64,000 bases of DNA, taken from NCBI GenBank assembly GCA_023053685.1, contig JALIGW010000005.1:53652742-53716741 (forward strand), read 5' to 3'. Position 1 is the stretch's first letter, and the number at the start of each line of letters is the position of its first letter. The stretch is from Diadophis punctatus similis (lineage: Eukaryota; Chordata; Lepidosauria; Squamata; Dipsadidae). A model generated the notes under the pieces. That model was not told the origin of the DNA. It worked only from the letters and a program-made list of their open reading frames with translations, and made no database searches. This document shows positions 45,101-54,203 of this stretch, one piece after another. The position numbers and the translations under genes are program-made.

Positions 45101-46125
45101 CTGGAAAGTTACAAGGTGGGAATTGTCTACTATTAGCATTTGTGGATGATCTTTGTTTCATTGCAAAGGATGCATCACAAGTTAAAGAATTTGCTAATAA
45201 GTTAGAAAAGAAATTTGAATTAAAGAATTTGGGAGAAATAAAGAATTATCTCGGTGTAGAGATACAAAAAACTGAAAAAGGTGGTTATATTCTCAGTCAA
45301 AGGAGAAAAATTGAACAATTATTAGAGAAGTATAACATGAAAGATTGTAATATTGCTCCTACACCTATGAGCACAGATTTTTACAATAGTTTGGGTGAGG
45401 ACAAAAGTGAAGCCTGTGATCAGGAGATATATCACTCTGTAATAGGGAGTTTGTTATATCTGTCACAGTGGTCCAGACCAGACATAGCTTGTGCAGTGAG
45501 CATTCTAAGTCGCTTTACTGCTACACCTACAAAGTTGCATTGGATGGGTGTGAAAAGAATTCTCAGGTATTTGAAGGGAACTGTGAATTTGGGTCTTCAA
45601 ATACAGGTCACTGAAGAACTAAAATTGAAATGTTACGTTGATAGTGATTATGCAAATGATGTAAAAACCAGAAAGTCTAATTCTGGAATTGTAATAATGT
45701 TTGGAGGGGCTTTAATTGGTTGGAAGTCCAGAAAACAAACAACGGTTGCTATTTCAACTGCGGAAGCAGAGTTTATTGCATTGTCTGAGTTATGTTCTGA
45801 AGTAGTTTGGTATGTACAGTTGTTACAAGATTTAAATGTAAATGTAAATGAAGCTGTAACTGTTTATGAAGATAATGCTGCTTGTATAAAAATGGCAACA
45901 GGTGACAGAGTGAAGAACAGAAGTAAACATGTGGACATTAAGTATTGTAATGTCAGGGAAGCTGTAAAAGAAAAATTGATACGTTTACATCATTGTTCTT
46001 CAGAGGATAATTTAGCAGACATGATGACCAAACCATTGGGTGGCGTCCATTATAGGAAATGTTTAAATCCAATAGGTTTGATGTCTCTCCCAGTAATGAA
46101 AGGAGGAGTGTTGGAATATTCATGA
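42136..46125 (+). CDS. Copia gag-pol polyprotein, intact
   Basis: A single frame of 1329 codons encodes capsid and replication proteins of the retrotransposon, expected to be self-cleaved by its aspartic protease. From the N-terminus: a Gag region (about 1-290) with a CX2CX4HX4C zinc knuckle at 254-267; protease with DSGA at 301-304; a pre-integrase zinc finger with H431, H436, C463 and C466; integrase core D494, D556, E592 (35 residues between the last two, the DD35E form); reverse transcriptase (about 848-1090) with first aspartate D918 and FVDD at 1002-1005; RNase H with D1169, E1210 and D1246; and the ADMMTKPL end typical of the family. An acidic linker with a duplicated LSDGDP lies between integrase and RT. 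The first ATG is 117 bp after the LTR, and MAAAM has a second ATG at codon 5. The stop lies 17 bp inside the 3' LTR. No stop, frameshift or lost catalytic residue is seen, so it could be active. There is no frameshift signal between gag and pol. Confidence 0.97.
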   Translation: MAAAMEFKGSPIPKLGKKNYLIWAAKMECFLKAKELWDIVADPPQVLGAADQKAHDKAMAYILLSLGDDQFLNVAELKSAKEIWQKLKAVHVNVSACNVVQLSRKLFRAIMQTGDSMEDHLMKMQSNFLELEQRGVKFPESQKVLLVLNSLDQSWETVSAIFESKPEADLNLEALKSCLLNEYEKRLFSHADGKFHRRGLNKEYSGNLQQVSSKIFHRLPISSNNRGVCRQEESRGRRDQVTQQQFCKQDKKACFICGKTNHLQKSCTQKRNMQDKRHYLQGQIAVAKVCYNNNRDKWLIDSGASQTIVNNSDLFSRFFPGNHEEVALANGQKAKIIGRGDVQIPYLESRFTDVLYVPEMEHNLLSVSSLDKQGYETTFVNGKCLIQRNGNVCAQGIKEDNLYVLQGQKVPHCSQIFKNVAEHNSCVHLLHRRLGHANFKVVQQMKEFAEGLDLKGCKAYLDCAVCKASKSKAFPVSKFSTRQTTRALELVHADLIGPMQASLGGAKYALVIVDDYSRFGFCYLLKSKTEVLQQFKQWLSFVERRYKQQVCQLQTDRGSELMSTNFQQWLRQLGIRHRRTNPYTPGENGVAERRNGVLQTMKDSLLEDSGMSRSYWGEAILTANYLVNRLWSSSINNTPYAMLYGRKPSLAHLKIFGSTAWVHIPKAIRRKGQQKARKLRFVGYEPGSKGYRFSDGSKRIVISRSASFAEQNWNRIDANSENVSLSDGDPLSDGDPLSDNNSFNDGESFSEGVYVQGGESEQDMKPEKLETQEQAMPRRSERRNREVPPDRYSASKVKVCNVWYEPRNYKEVLALPKVEQEKWKEAMDKEMKSMGDHEVFTSMTLPQGTKAVGCKWVYKKKVLPNNEVQYKARLVAQGFSQLKNVHYDEVFAPTVKGESIRLALALASAYRHRIWHFDITTAFLNAELEEEIYMVQAPGYESKKPNMVYKLNKAIYGLKQSARNWNICLDTALKGLGFKSCKADGCIYTGKLQGGNCLLLAFVDDLCFIAKDASQVKEFANKLEKKFELKNLGEIKNYLGVEIQKTEKGGYILSQRRKIEQLLEKYNMKDCNIAPTPMSTDFYNSLGEDKSEACDQEIYHSVIGSLLYLSQWSRPDIACAVSILSRFTATPTKLHWMGVKRILRYLKGTVNLGLQIQVTEELKLKCYVDSDYANDVKTRKSNSGIVIMFGGALIGWKSRKQTTVAISTAEAEFIALSELCSEVVWYVQLLQDLNVNVNEAVTVYEDNAACIKMATGDRVKNRSKHVDIKYCNVREAVKEKLIRLHHCSSEDNLADMMTKPLGGVHYRKCLNPIGLMSLPVMKGGVLEYS
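44308..44361 (+). repeat. 18-bp tandem repeat within copia pol
   Basis: cttagtgacggtgatcca is followed by a copy with one change (agc for agt) and then a diverged third unit. Each unit codes six residues (LSDGDP, LSDGDP, LSDNNS), lengthening the acidic linker between integrase and reverse transcriptase. It looks like a recent replication slippage. Confidence 0.9.
46098..46108 (+). promoter_or_regulatory. Copia polypurine tract
   Basis: gaaaggaggag is all purine and touches the first base of the 3' LTR. It is the expected RNase H-resistant primer for plus-strand DNA synthesis, and it also encodes part of the polyprotein's end. Confidence 0.88.
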
Positions 46126-46374
46126 CTGGGAGAGCCATGTGATTGAGTCAGCCAATTGGGCTGAAGTGTTAATTGAGCATGTCCAGAAACTTAGCAAGAA
46201 GAAGGGTGTGGTTTAGTCTGTCCACCATTATACTCCAGTATGAAAACATCTCAACATGTGATCTGAAACAAAGTGTGGTATTGTTAATGTTTTATTCTAC
46301 TTATAAAGAAGTTATTTGAATCAGCAAAATGCAGTTATCTTTTGAAGCTTCTGATTTATTGCGTAACTCTGACA
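46109..46374 (+). repeat. Copia 3' LTR
   Basis: 266 bp, tgttggaatattcatgactg to gcgtaactctgaca. I found no base difference from the 5' LTR. The gag-pol stop codon falls at positions 15-17 of this LTR. Followed by gagtt. Confidence 0.96.
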
Positions 46375-46379
46375 GAGTT
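46375..46379 (+). repeat. Copia target-site duplication, right
   Basis: gagtt, matching 41748-41752. The interrupted MITE arm continues directly after it. Confidence 0.93.
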
Positions 46380-46429
46380 GAAGTCCACAAGTCTTAAAGT
46401 TGCCAAGGTTGGATACCCCTATTTTAAAC

Positions 46430-47260
46430 AACTATAGACCTAGGAGTTCCTGGTGAGCTCTCATCCCAGGTCAGCAAGGCAATATTTATAAAAAGCTGAG
46501 TATTGTTTAGGAAATTGTAGTAAATAAAAAGAATCAATATGAATTGGTTATCAGGAGCTATGTGCTCAGAGATTAAAAACTCAACATAGGTGATAGGAAT
46601 TTTTTCTTGTCCTGTATAGTATCTCTGTTCAATAGCTAAATCTGATATTTCCTGAATTACAGACAAACTATCATATTAACCAAGGGAAAACCAAATGTGG
46701 TATTAAAGAAACATCCTTATTATGACAGTAGTATTTTTGAATGCTAGATTCAGATTTCTAAGAAATCTTCAGTCAGGCAAGATAATGAAAAATCCAGCAG
46801 GAAAAAGGGAGAAAAGGAAAACATGATATGATCAGTTTATTGCAGTATATCAGCATTAAATTACTGTTTTAGATGAAGCAGTTGACTGATACTCAAACTG
46901 GATCCTATCAGATACTAGAAATGGTGTATAGTTGTACCAAAACTTTTTGAAAGTTTGCTGGAAAATTAAAAAGTACAACAAATAATGTAATTCATCTAGA
47001 GGGCATCAGTTTGGATATTTGTAATCCTGTACTTAATTTGGCTCTTCTTAAACATTTAAAATAGGTGTATTATATTGCTGAAGGATTTGCTGAAGATATA
47101 TACTGTATATCAAACTAATTCTATTGTATTAACTGGTAACTAGTAACACTGTTTTTATTTTTTATATAACTTTATTGAGTTTTAAAAAAGTATAAAGTTT
47201 AAAGTTTAACAAGCAGGGAAAAATTTGAAAAAGAAAAAAGCTGAGGAAAGAAAAAGTGAA
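46430..47260. other. Anonymous sequence
   Basis: No recognised feature. Confidence 0.4.
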
Positions 47261-47265
47261 ATTGC

Positions 47266-47305
47266 ATGAGAGAGAGAGAGAGAGGGAGGGAGGGAGGGAG
47301 GGAGG

Positions 47306-47384
<79 letters not shown>
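47266..47384 (+). repeat. (GA)n with (GGGA)n core
   Basis: About 119 bp. GA units flank a short block of ggga units at about 47284-47311. Glu/Arg-rich frames on the plus strand and Ser/Leu-rich frames on the minus strand are artefacts of it. Confidence 0.97.
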
Positions 47385-47386
<2 letters not shown>

Positions 47387-47995
47387 TGATTTCAACTTTC
47401 TTTGGTACAAATATAAATTTAAAAAATACATCAATTTATTACTCTATGGTTAACATTTGTCTACATTATTTCCATAATCTCATATAAGGCCAATCATCAA
47501 ATCCTCGAATGAACTTTGATTGCTTTCAGTTTCTCGCAAAAATCCAAAAGTGGTTTCCAAGTAGAAATTAAAATGTTCATTCATCAAGGCTGTCAATTTA
47601 CTAGTAACATTGTTTTATGTCCTATTTTAACATATATCATATAGTTATTTTCCAATCCTTGTCATAATGTTAGAATGTTCTCACTGTAGATAAAGAGGTA
47701 TCAATCAAGAAAACTACTTTAAATAAAATGGAACGTTAGTAAAACCAGAGTTGTCTACAATCTGCAATGCAATAACAGGGTAAGCGTGGGGAAAGGTCAA
47801 TTACATAGTCCTGCTCACCATCTTCACTTTTTTGATACTTCCTTGCCCCCCTACCCCCACCACTAAATGCAGAGGTTGCTGTATTTGGCATTCTGTGGGC
47901 AAGAGTTCCATCTGATGGTGTAATAGAGCTTCATGTGCCCTGACACTTAAGGAGCTACAAGCTGAGGAGTTGGTTTGTAAGGAGCTAAGAAGATT
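47385..47995. other. Anonymous sequence
   Basis: No recognised feature. Confidence 0.4.
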
Positions 47996-48121
47996 TGAAC
48001 TGTTGTTGTTCAATCACTAAGTCATGCCCATCTCTTCATTACTCCATGAACCATAGCACACCAGCCCCCCTGTCCTCCACAGTCTCTCTGAGTCTGCCCA
48101 AACTCATGCTTACTGCTGTTA

Positions 48122-48340
48122 ATGGAGATTCTCAATCCTCCAGGTCATGGTTGTCCCAAAGGTGCTTTTCCAAAAGGCAACTGGGCTTTCTTGGTTTTTT
48201 TCATTGAAAACATTTCGCTTCTAATTCAAGAAGCAAAGGAGAACTGAATACCTAAAGAAATTTCTTGGATAAGAAAATGTTTTCAAGGAAAAAAACCAAG
48301 AAAATCCAGTTGCCTTTTGGAAAAGCACCTTTGGGTCATG
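48122..48340. mobile_element. Foldback element, copy 2
   Basis: The outer end ggagattctcaatcctccag is followed by arm one cccaaaggtgcttttccaaa-aggcaactgggctttcttgg (48155-48200) and the complementary arm two at 48291-48335 (aaccaagaaaatccagttgc ... aaaagcacctttggg). Same element as 32069-32265 in inverse overall orientation. Confidence 0.75.
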
Positions 48341-48356
48341 CCCATTGCATTAATGG

Positions 48357-48805
48357 GCATGCCCTATATGACTCTGGACCAGGATATCTTCGGGACCGCC
48401 TACTACCACATACCTCCCTACGACCAATCAGATTCCACAGAGTTGGTCTCCTTCAGGTCCCGTCAGCCAAACAATGTCGGTTGGCGGGGCCATGGGGGAG
48501 GGCCTTCTCTAAGGTGGCCCCTACTCTTTGGAACCAACTACCGCCGGAGATCCATTCCATCCCCACCTTGTTGGCCTTCCGGAAAGCTGTTAAGACCTGG
48601 CTCTTCCGACAGGCCCGGGGATAGGGACCCGATAGAATAAACTTTAAATGGTCGCCCTTGTATGCTGTGATTGATTGAAATGTTTTTAATTTTTAAATGT
48701 ATTTTTTAAAAATGTGTTTTTGACATTTTTTATACTGATTTGTTTATATTGTTGTAAGCTGCCCAGAGTCCTTCGGGAGTTGGGCGGCATATAAATATGA
48801 ATGAA

Positions 48806-48880
<75 letters not shown>

Positions 48881-48883
48881 ATG
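48357..48883 (+). mobile_element. L2-type LINE 3' end with (ATAA)n tail
   Basis: A plus frame (48265-48624) contains YDSGPGYLRDRLLPHTSLRP, RFHRVGLLQVPSAKQCRLAG, FSKVAPTLWNQLPPEIHSIP and TLLAFRKAVKTWLFRQARG, the C-terminus of L2-type RT without internal stops. The 3' UTR ends ctgcccagagtccttcggga, gttgggcggcatataaatat and a tail of about 20 AAAT units (48806-48883). The frame's N-terminal part lies in the foldback element and is not LINE sequence. Confidence 0.88.
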
Positions 48884-49450
48884 ACACTATCTAACCATCT
48901 CATCCTCTGCCATCCCTTTCTCCTTTTGCCTTCAATCTTTCCCAACATCAGGGTCCTCTCTCTTCATTTGGTGGCCAAAGTACGGTATTTGAGCTTCAGC
49001 TATAGTATTTGTCCCTCTAAAGGACAGTCAGGATTACTGTAATTTCCTTTAGGATTGACTAATTTGATCTACTTGCAGCACAAGGGACTCTCAAGAGTCT
49101 TCTCTAACACCACAATTCAAAAACATCAATTCTTGCACTCAACCTTCCTTATGGTCCAATTCTCACAACCATAGATTACTACTGGGGAAACCATAGCTTT
49201 GACTATATGAACTTGTGTCAGCAAAGTGATTTCTCTGCTTTTTACTATGTTGACTAGGTTTGTCACAGCTTTCCTCCAAAGGTGCAAGCATCTTTTAATT
49301 TCATGACTGCAGTTGCTGTCTGCAGTGATCTTGGAGCCCAAGAAAATAAAAACTCTCACTGCCTCCATTTCTTCCACTTGTATTTGCCAGAAAGTGATGG
49401 GACCGGATGCCATGATCTTAGTTTTTTTTAATGTTGAGTTCAAGTCAAAG

Positions 49451-50799
49451 ACTTGAACTGAACCTTTTCTTAATCAAATAGATTTTTGGTTCCAGGCTGT
49501 AGTTTTATCTACTGATTATATATAAATATAGATATAGATTATCAACTAATGCTCTCCAAATATGTCTTATACTTGGAGATAGAACTTGCATGGTTATACT
49601 TTCTGAGTATCGTGGGAATTATAGTCCAGTGGCTCCAAAGAAGGCATCAAGTAAGAATACATAGATGTACTGTATGTGGACAAGGGCAAGCATAGCAACC
49701 TGCATGAATATAAATATAACTTGGTGATTATAACATCAAAATAGTCAAGATGCATTAAAAATATCTCAAATCTTTCTGAGGGAGATGGGTGGTTCAGAAA
49801 TGTGAAAAATAAATAAGAATATGTAAATAAATAAATACACTAATTCAATGAAAATTAAATGTGAAAAGTCTGTGCATAATTTGATTTGTGATACATTTTA
49901 ACTTCAGAGCCTTTACTATAGTAATATACTATATATTATACCGTAGAATATAGTATACGTACACACACACACACACACATATTATAGTATTATATATTAC
50001 TATAATATAGTAATAACCTTTAATATAATAATATATGCAAAATTTAATAATTTTGCATATAGTCAAGTGTTGCATACATAGTATTTGTATTGTTATTTTA
50101 CAAATTTAAGTGCCAAGTGTAGAATTAAGATACAGCAGCAGAACAACTGCTTTAAATTAGAGCTATGTTTGCTTCCTTCAGCAGTTTCTTGGTAACAAAA
50201 AGATCATGTGCTTCTCACCTGCATGTAGCATTGAGAGGATTTAATTGCTCTCAGATCTTCACCATGGAGGCAATTCCCATTGGTTTTGGGCAAAAATTCA
50301 TGCAGATGATGACACTTACTTATGATTGATGAGGCATAGAGATGTTTTCAAAAACATTGTACTATGGTGCTTTTATTGAATTAAAACATTTCTCAAGAAA
50401 TACCTGTGCAAAGATAAGATTGTGGTATCTAGGCAGGATTTCATAGCAACCACCTCTGAGAAGATCTTGTCCTGTGGGAGGAAGTTTGTGCTACATGAAC
50501 CGTATCTAATTAAAGATAGTATTCTTGGAATATTTGTCTAAAAAGGAATAAAAAGAATGAACAAATCATATGAATCTGATAAGGTTCAGAAGTCTGGCAT
50601 CCTTGCCTGCCACTGTAAATCAAGGAATTGAAAAAGCATAACAAAATCTGTTCACTTCTAATGAGCAAGATATTTATGATTCCACCTTGGTAGCAATTTG
50701 CAACAAAAGATATTTCTAGAATTAAATATATTATTTATTTAGATTTTTTAAAAGAAAAAAACCCTCCTAACCTGTTACTACCATGTTGTACGAAAATGA
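49451..50799. other. Anonymous AT-rich sequence
   Basis: No gene. Near 49920-50030 there is a dense AT palindromic zone (tatactatatattata, atatagtata, tattatagtattatatatta) around a (CA)n run at 49960-49978. It would form cruciforms easily. Confidence 0.45.
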
Positions 50800-50969
50800 T
50801 ATAATTGATATGGTCCGTTTTTTGCAAAAATAGGGGGCGTTTTTGCCTTCCCCCGCCCCCTAGGAGCGCTCTGCAGGCTTCCCAAACCCTGTGCATGCCC
50901 TGTTTTTTGGGGGGGGAAACAGGCCGTTTTTCGCAAAAACTGAGGTGTTTTTGCCTTCTAATTACCCAT
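50800..50969. repeat. GC-rich inverted segment, unclassified
   Basis: Contains ggtccgttttttgcaaaaat, gcgtttttgccttcccccgc and later aacaggccgtttttcgcaaa, with repeated tttttgcaaaaa-like and tttttgcctt motifs and a poly-G run. It is compositionally like the interior of the 57.3-kb element and is probably the eroded core of a MITE. Confidence 0.4.
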
Positions 50970-51043
50970 CTAGCATGACTGGAGGAGGAATTCTGGGAGT
51001 TGAAGTCCACTAGTCTTAAAGCTGTCAAGTTTGAAGACCCCTG
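50970..51043. mobile_element. Palindromic hAT-type MITE, right half
   Basis: ctagcatgactggaggagga, attctgggagttgaagtcca, ctagtcttaaagctgtcaag, ending gaagacccctg. The left half is missing or replaced by the GC-rich segment before it. Confidence 0.75.
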
Positions 51044-51053
51044 GGTTAGGGGT

Positions 51054-51177
51054 TAGGGTCTTCAAACTTGGCAAGTTTAAGACTTGTGGACTTCAACTCC
51101 CATTCCTGAGCTAGCATGACTGGAGGAGGAATTCTGGGAGTTGAAGTCCACAAGTCTTAAAGCTGTCAGGTTTGAAG
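51054..51177. mobile_element. Palindromic hAT-type MITE, adjacent second copy
   Basis: tagggtcttcaaacttggca, agtttaagacttgtggactt, centre gagctagcatgactgg, return arm to gtcaggtttgaag. It lies 10 bp from the previous copy and shares its tagcatgactggaggaggaa centre, so the pair may come from one duplication. Confidence 0.8.
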
Positions 51178-51680
51178 TTTGTAAAAAGTGTACATGGTTG
51201 TAAAAAGTATACATGGTTGTAAAAAGTATTCTGCTACACTGGTATTTTATTAAATAATATATTACTATACCATTTGGTTCAGAATACTTTTTCCTTGTTT
51301 TCCTCCTCTAAAATCTAGGAATCTAAAATAAGGAATTTTATACTCTGAAAAATATGGTAATTAACATAGATTGTAGAATGAACTTGGATAATATCAAAGT
51401 AATGCTTTTTTTAAAATGGCACATTACTATAGACCATCTGGCAGGTTTTTTTTTTTAAAAAAAACCCTCCAACATATGTTATATGTCATCAGATATAGCT
51501 TTACTTTTTTAGTGCAATAATCCAGACTAAAGAGAAGAATGAGTAGGCTGCTCTGTCTTTTTGGCAATGTCACTATCACTCAGTTATATCAAGCAAAAGT
51601 AGATCCACTTCATTTCTGGTCTCTGTCTGAAATGACAAGACACAGAGGCAATTAAAAATACTCAATTGTAGATTTGAGAA
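51178..51680. other. Anonymous sequence
   Basis: Three near-copies of gtaaaaagtatacatggtt lie at 51181-51226. Nothing else recognised. Confidence 0.4.
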
Positions 51681-51682
51681 CA

Positions 51683-51912
51683 CGTAGCCCTCACTTAGTG
51701 ATCCCAATTGGGATTGGCAACTTGGTCATTAAGCAATGCAATCACTAAGTGAAACTGTGACTGTGCTTATGATCTTACCTCAGCTTTCCTTTCCTTAGAT
51801 CTGCAAAGGTTATAAATATGAGGACTGGTTGCAAAGCGACTTTTTATCACCGTCATAACAGTGAACAGTCGTTAAGCAAGGCAGCTGCTAAGACTAACTG
51901 TAAGCAAGTAAA
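51683..51912 (+). repeat. Repeat of the ttagtgac/gtagtcct family
   Basis: cacgtagccctcacttagtg, ggcaacttggtcattaagca, tcactaagtgaaactgtgac, tataaatatgaggactggtt, then gttaagcaaggcagctgcta. Same family as at 22.0, 28.9 and 56.6 kb. Confidence 0.6.
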
Positions 51913-51919
51913 TATAAGA

Positions 51920-53680
51920 ACCTAATATATTTTTTTTAGGACATCAAGTTTTCAAGTGCTTTCGATAGTTGAATGATCCCCTAATGAGTTGGTTCACCAG
52001 CTAGCTAAAGTTATTATTAGGTGGAATAAATAGTAGAATCAACTCCCTGCAGTGGCAGCTGCTGAGGCAGAAAACTCTTCAGGGAGGCTCCCCGGTCTTT
52101 CAATCTAATGGCTCTTCAGAGCAATACCACTGTGCCAACCCATAATATATTATTCTCAGGGCATCTTCTATGAGTGATGCATAAAGGGCATATGGTCAGC
52201 GGTTAGGAAAGAGTAAGTCAGGGAACATGCTGAGGAGAGAGTAGTGGTACTAACAAAAGAGAAAAATTGTAGCTCAGGGTTGACATGAGCAGTTCTTGGT
52301 GCTCTTTGAGCTTGGTTGCATCAAGGACCCCTCAGAGAGTAGAGGGGAATTGATACAGGGTGACTCAGGAAGTGGATTTTCTTCAGACACTCATGGAGTT
52401 GATGACAATAGGCAACATAAGAGCCTCAGGCAGCCGGGGCTATCTTTAAATTCCCCACACTGTCCCGAGTTAGCATCTTTTTGCAATCCTGTGGGAAATG
52501 AAAAAGGCAGCTCCTACTGTTAAGAGGGGGGCAATCCCCCGTGGAGGTCGATGGATCTTTGCTTCCTTTTGAAGTCATTCTCATTAGAAAATAAAACCGA
52601 GATTCAAATCTAATTAACAAAATATTTATTTCAGTAGAAAAGTAATAAAAAGAATCCTTAGTAAACTACATCTTATCGGCTAATGAAAAAGTCACGTCTG
52701 CCAACGGCAGAAATGGCGGAAGAGAAGGAGGGAGTTGACTTCTGGAATGCAGGCATGCGTAGTAAAACATATCACATATCTGTTTGACCATAAATACAAG
52801 AAACAGTAGATCTGCACAACTGGCAATAATTCACATCGTGACACCTACACCTAAGTATTTAGGAAAAATATTAAAGTGAGAAAGAGGTCATCTGGTTTTC
52901 TCCAAAATATGAAGGACTGTGCTCCACTTTTATAAGATGTTTCAAGACTTTCCATCTTTTTTAGCTATATAAGTGTGATAGGCTTCATTTTGTTCTACAT
53001 TCAACCAGCCTCATTCAGTGTAAACAGTGATTTTAAATATTTTTATCAGAATATATACATATACATATGTTTGTATTTGTTAGCTGACTAGTGTGGCCTG
53101 TGGATAGAAAAAAAAGTTGTCATTTAGCAGGTACCTAAAGTGGCGGCCCTCCACCACTTTTAAAGTTTTTCATATGGTCCCTTGGGAAAATTAATTGCCC
53201 ACCCCTGACATACAGGCAGTGAAAACAATTTGTTATCTACCTCTAAAAGTTTGGGTGCATACAGGTATTCCTTGTAATCTCACTTATTTTCTATGCTGAC
53301 AATTATGACTAATAATTAAAAGTGCAATCCAAACCCCTTTGGAAGTTTGCAGTGCACGGGAAACACAATAATACAATATAAACAACAGGCTGTTGAAGTT
53401 CTTACACATAGCAGTGAAAGGCTTCTTGGTTTTTTGATTATTGTTCAGGGATGATCAATCCCCATATGATGCCTGTCTATCACCAGAGCTTCCTTCAGAC
53501 CCCATCACCAACAATTAGAAGTAACTTCCTGCTATTGTGAGATAGAAAACATGCCATTCATGTGGTGTTATCTCTAAAATAGCAGAGAAAAGGGAGTATC
53601 AACTCTAAAAGAGGAAAAAATATCCCACTAGCTTCCTCTCACAAAATTCCAGAAAGCGTTAGACTATCCTGGTGTGTATA
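51920..53680. other. Anonymous sequence
   Basis: Contains only a short match to the ccttggtgctctctgagcttgg family at 52291-52335 (cttggtgctctttgagcttg). Frames of 64-75 codons at 52296-52620 are unsupported. Confidence 0.4.
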
Positions 53681-53682
53681 TA

Positions 53683-53779
53683 CCCTGTTTGGATCCGGTT
53701 TGGTGACGTAATTGTGATGTCACCAGCGGGTTGCTACCGGTTCGGGCGAACCAGTCCGAACCGGGAGGAATCCACCCCT
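53683..53779. mobile_element. hAT MITE of the ggtgggttcc family, right-end fragment
   Basis: ggtttggtgacgtaattgtg, atgtcaccagcgggttgcta, ccggttcgggcgaaccagtc, ending ggaatccacccctg. It corresponds to the right third of the 37.5-kb element. The left part is absent. Confidence 0.75.
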
Positions 53780-53859
53780 GGTTCATGGCAATAAGGCCAA
53801 ACGCTTATTTCAGGGTTCAAAAAAATATAAGACAGGGTCTTATTTTCGGGGAAACACAG

Positions 53860-54203
53860 CAGTTCCTCCTGGTTCGGACTGGTTTGCCCGAACTGGTAGC
53901 GACCCGCTGGTGACATCACAATGTCATGGAACTGGTTCGGTCGGTGCCGGTCCGTGGGCACCGCCATCTTTTTTATTATTTTTTTAAATATTTATTTTTT
54001 TTATTTTTTTATTTGAATTTTTAAAAATTTTCCAGCACTGCGCATGGAAACCATCTTGTTTTTGGCTTTTGGGGGGATTTTTTTTTGGATTTTTTGCCAC
54101 TGTGCATGTGCGCGTGCGCAAAGCACATGCACGCCCATGAGGTGCGGCCATGCGGCGTGGGAGGAAGCGAACCGGCAGTGAGGTAAGTTAGAATCGACCC
54201 CTG
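53860..54203. mobile_element. hAT MITE of the ggtgggttcc family, inverted copy
   Basis: A 344-bp element in opposite orientation: cagttcctcctggttcggac at the left, gttagaatcgacccctg at the right, flanked by aaacacag and aaacacgg (one mismatch). It is inserted in a tcttattttcggggaaacac repeat whose end (ggtatgtg) resumes after it. Together with the fragment at 53683-53779 it forms an inverted pair. Confidence 0.82.

Larger units (their letters stand above)
41753..46374 (+). mobile_element. Complete Ty1/copia-type LTR retrotransposon
   Basis: A 4622-bp element with all parts in order: 5' LTR, half-tRNA primer binding site, short leader, a single uninterrupted gag-pol ORF, polypurine tract and 3' LTR, bounded by gagtt duplications. 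The two LTRs are both 266 bp and show no difference that I can find, so insertion was very recent. The domain order PR-IN-RT-RNaseH (integrase before RT) defines Ty1/copia and excludes gypsy or retroviruses. It has no envelope gene. Copia elements are usually scarce in tetrapod genomes, so an intact copy here is notable. Sequencing or assembly collapse of the LTRs is the main caveat. Confidence 0.97.
41660..46421. mobile_element. Palindromic hAT-type MITE interrupted by a copia element
   Basis: The MITE's left part (41660-41752) runs from cagggatctccaaccttggc through the centre (cagccagcaaagctggctg) into the right arm. The rest of the right arm resumes at 46380 and ends ggttggatacccct at 46421. 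The 8-bp duplication ttttaaac is perfect (41652-41659 and 46422-46429). Joined, the MITE is about 135 bp, like the copy at 3.66 kb. The copia element lies wholly within it and is therefore younger. Confidence 0.92.
48000..49450 (-). mobile_element. Bov-B LINE 3' portion split by later insertions
   Basis: The 3' end is at 48000-48121 (ctgttgttgttcaatcacta, accatagcacaccagccccc, cccaaactcatgcttactgc). The element resumes at 48884 (gacactatctaaccatctca, tcctctgccatccctttctc). The minus frame at 49126-49443 encodes GSKITADSNCSHEIKRCL, SREITLLTQVHIVKAMVSPV and IYGCENWTIRKVE, the RT C-terminal region of Bov-B. Comparison with Bov-B order indicates that 48122-48883 is inserted DNA. The copy is 5'-truncated, frameshifted and dead. 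Confidence 0.85.

Noticed and set aside
41753..46374. Retroviral or gypsy-type provirus
   Set aside because: Integrase precedes RT, the PBS pairs with an internal tRNA segment, and there is no envelope frame, all of which fit Ty1/copia.
47162..47487. Glu/Arg-rich and Ser/Leu-rich frames
   Set aside because: Translation of a GA-rich microsatellite on the two strands.
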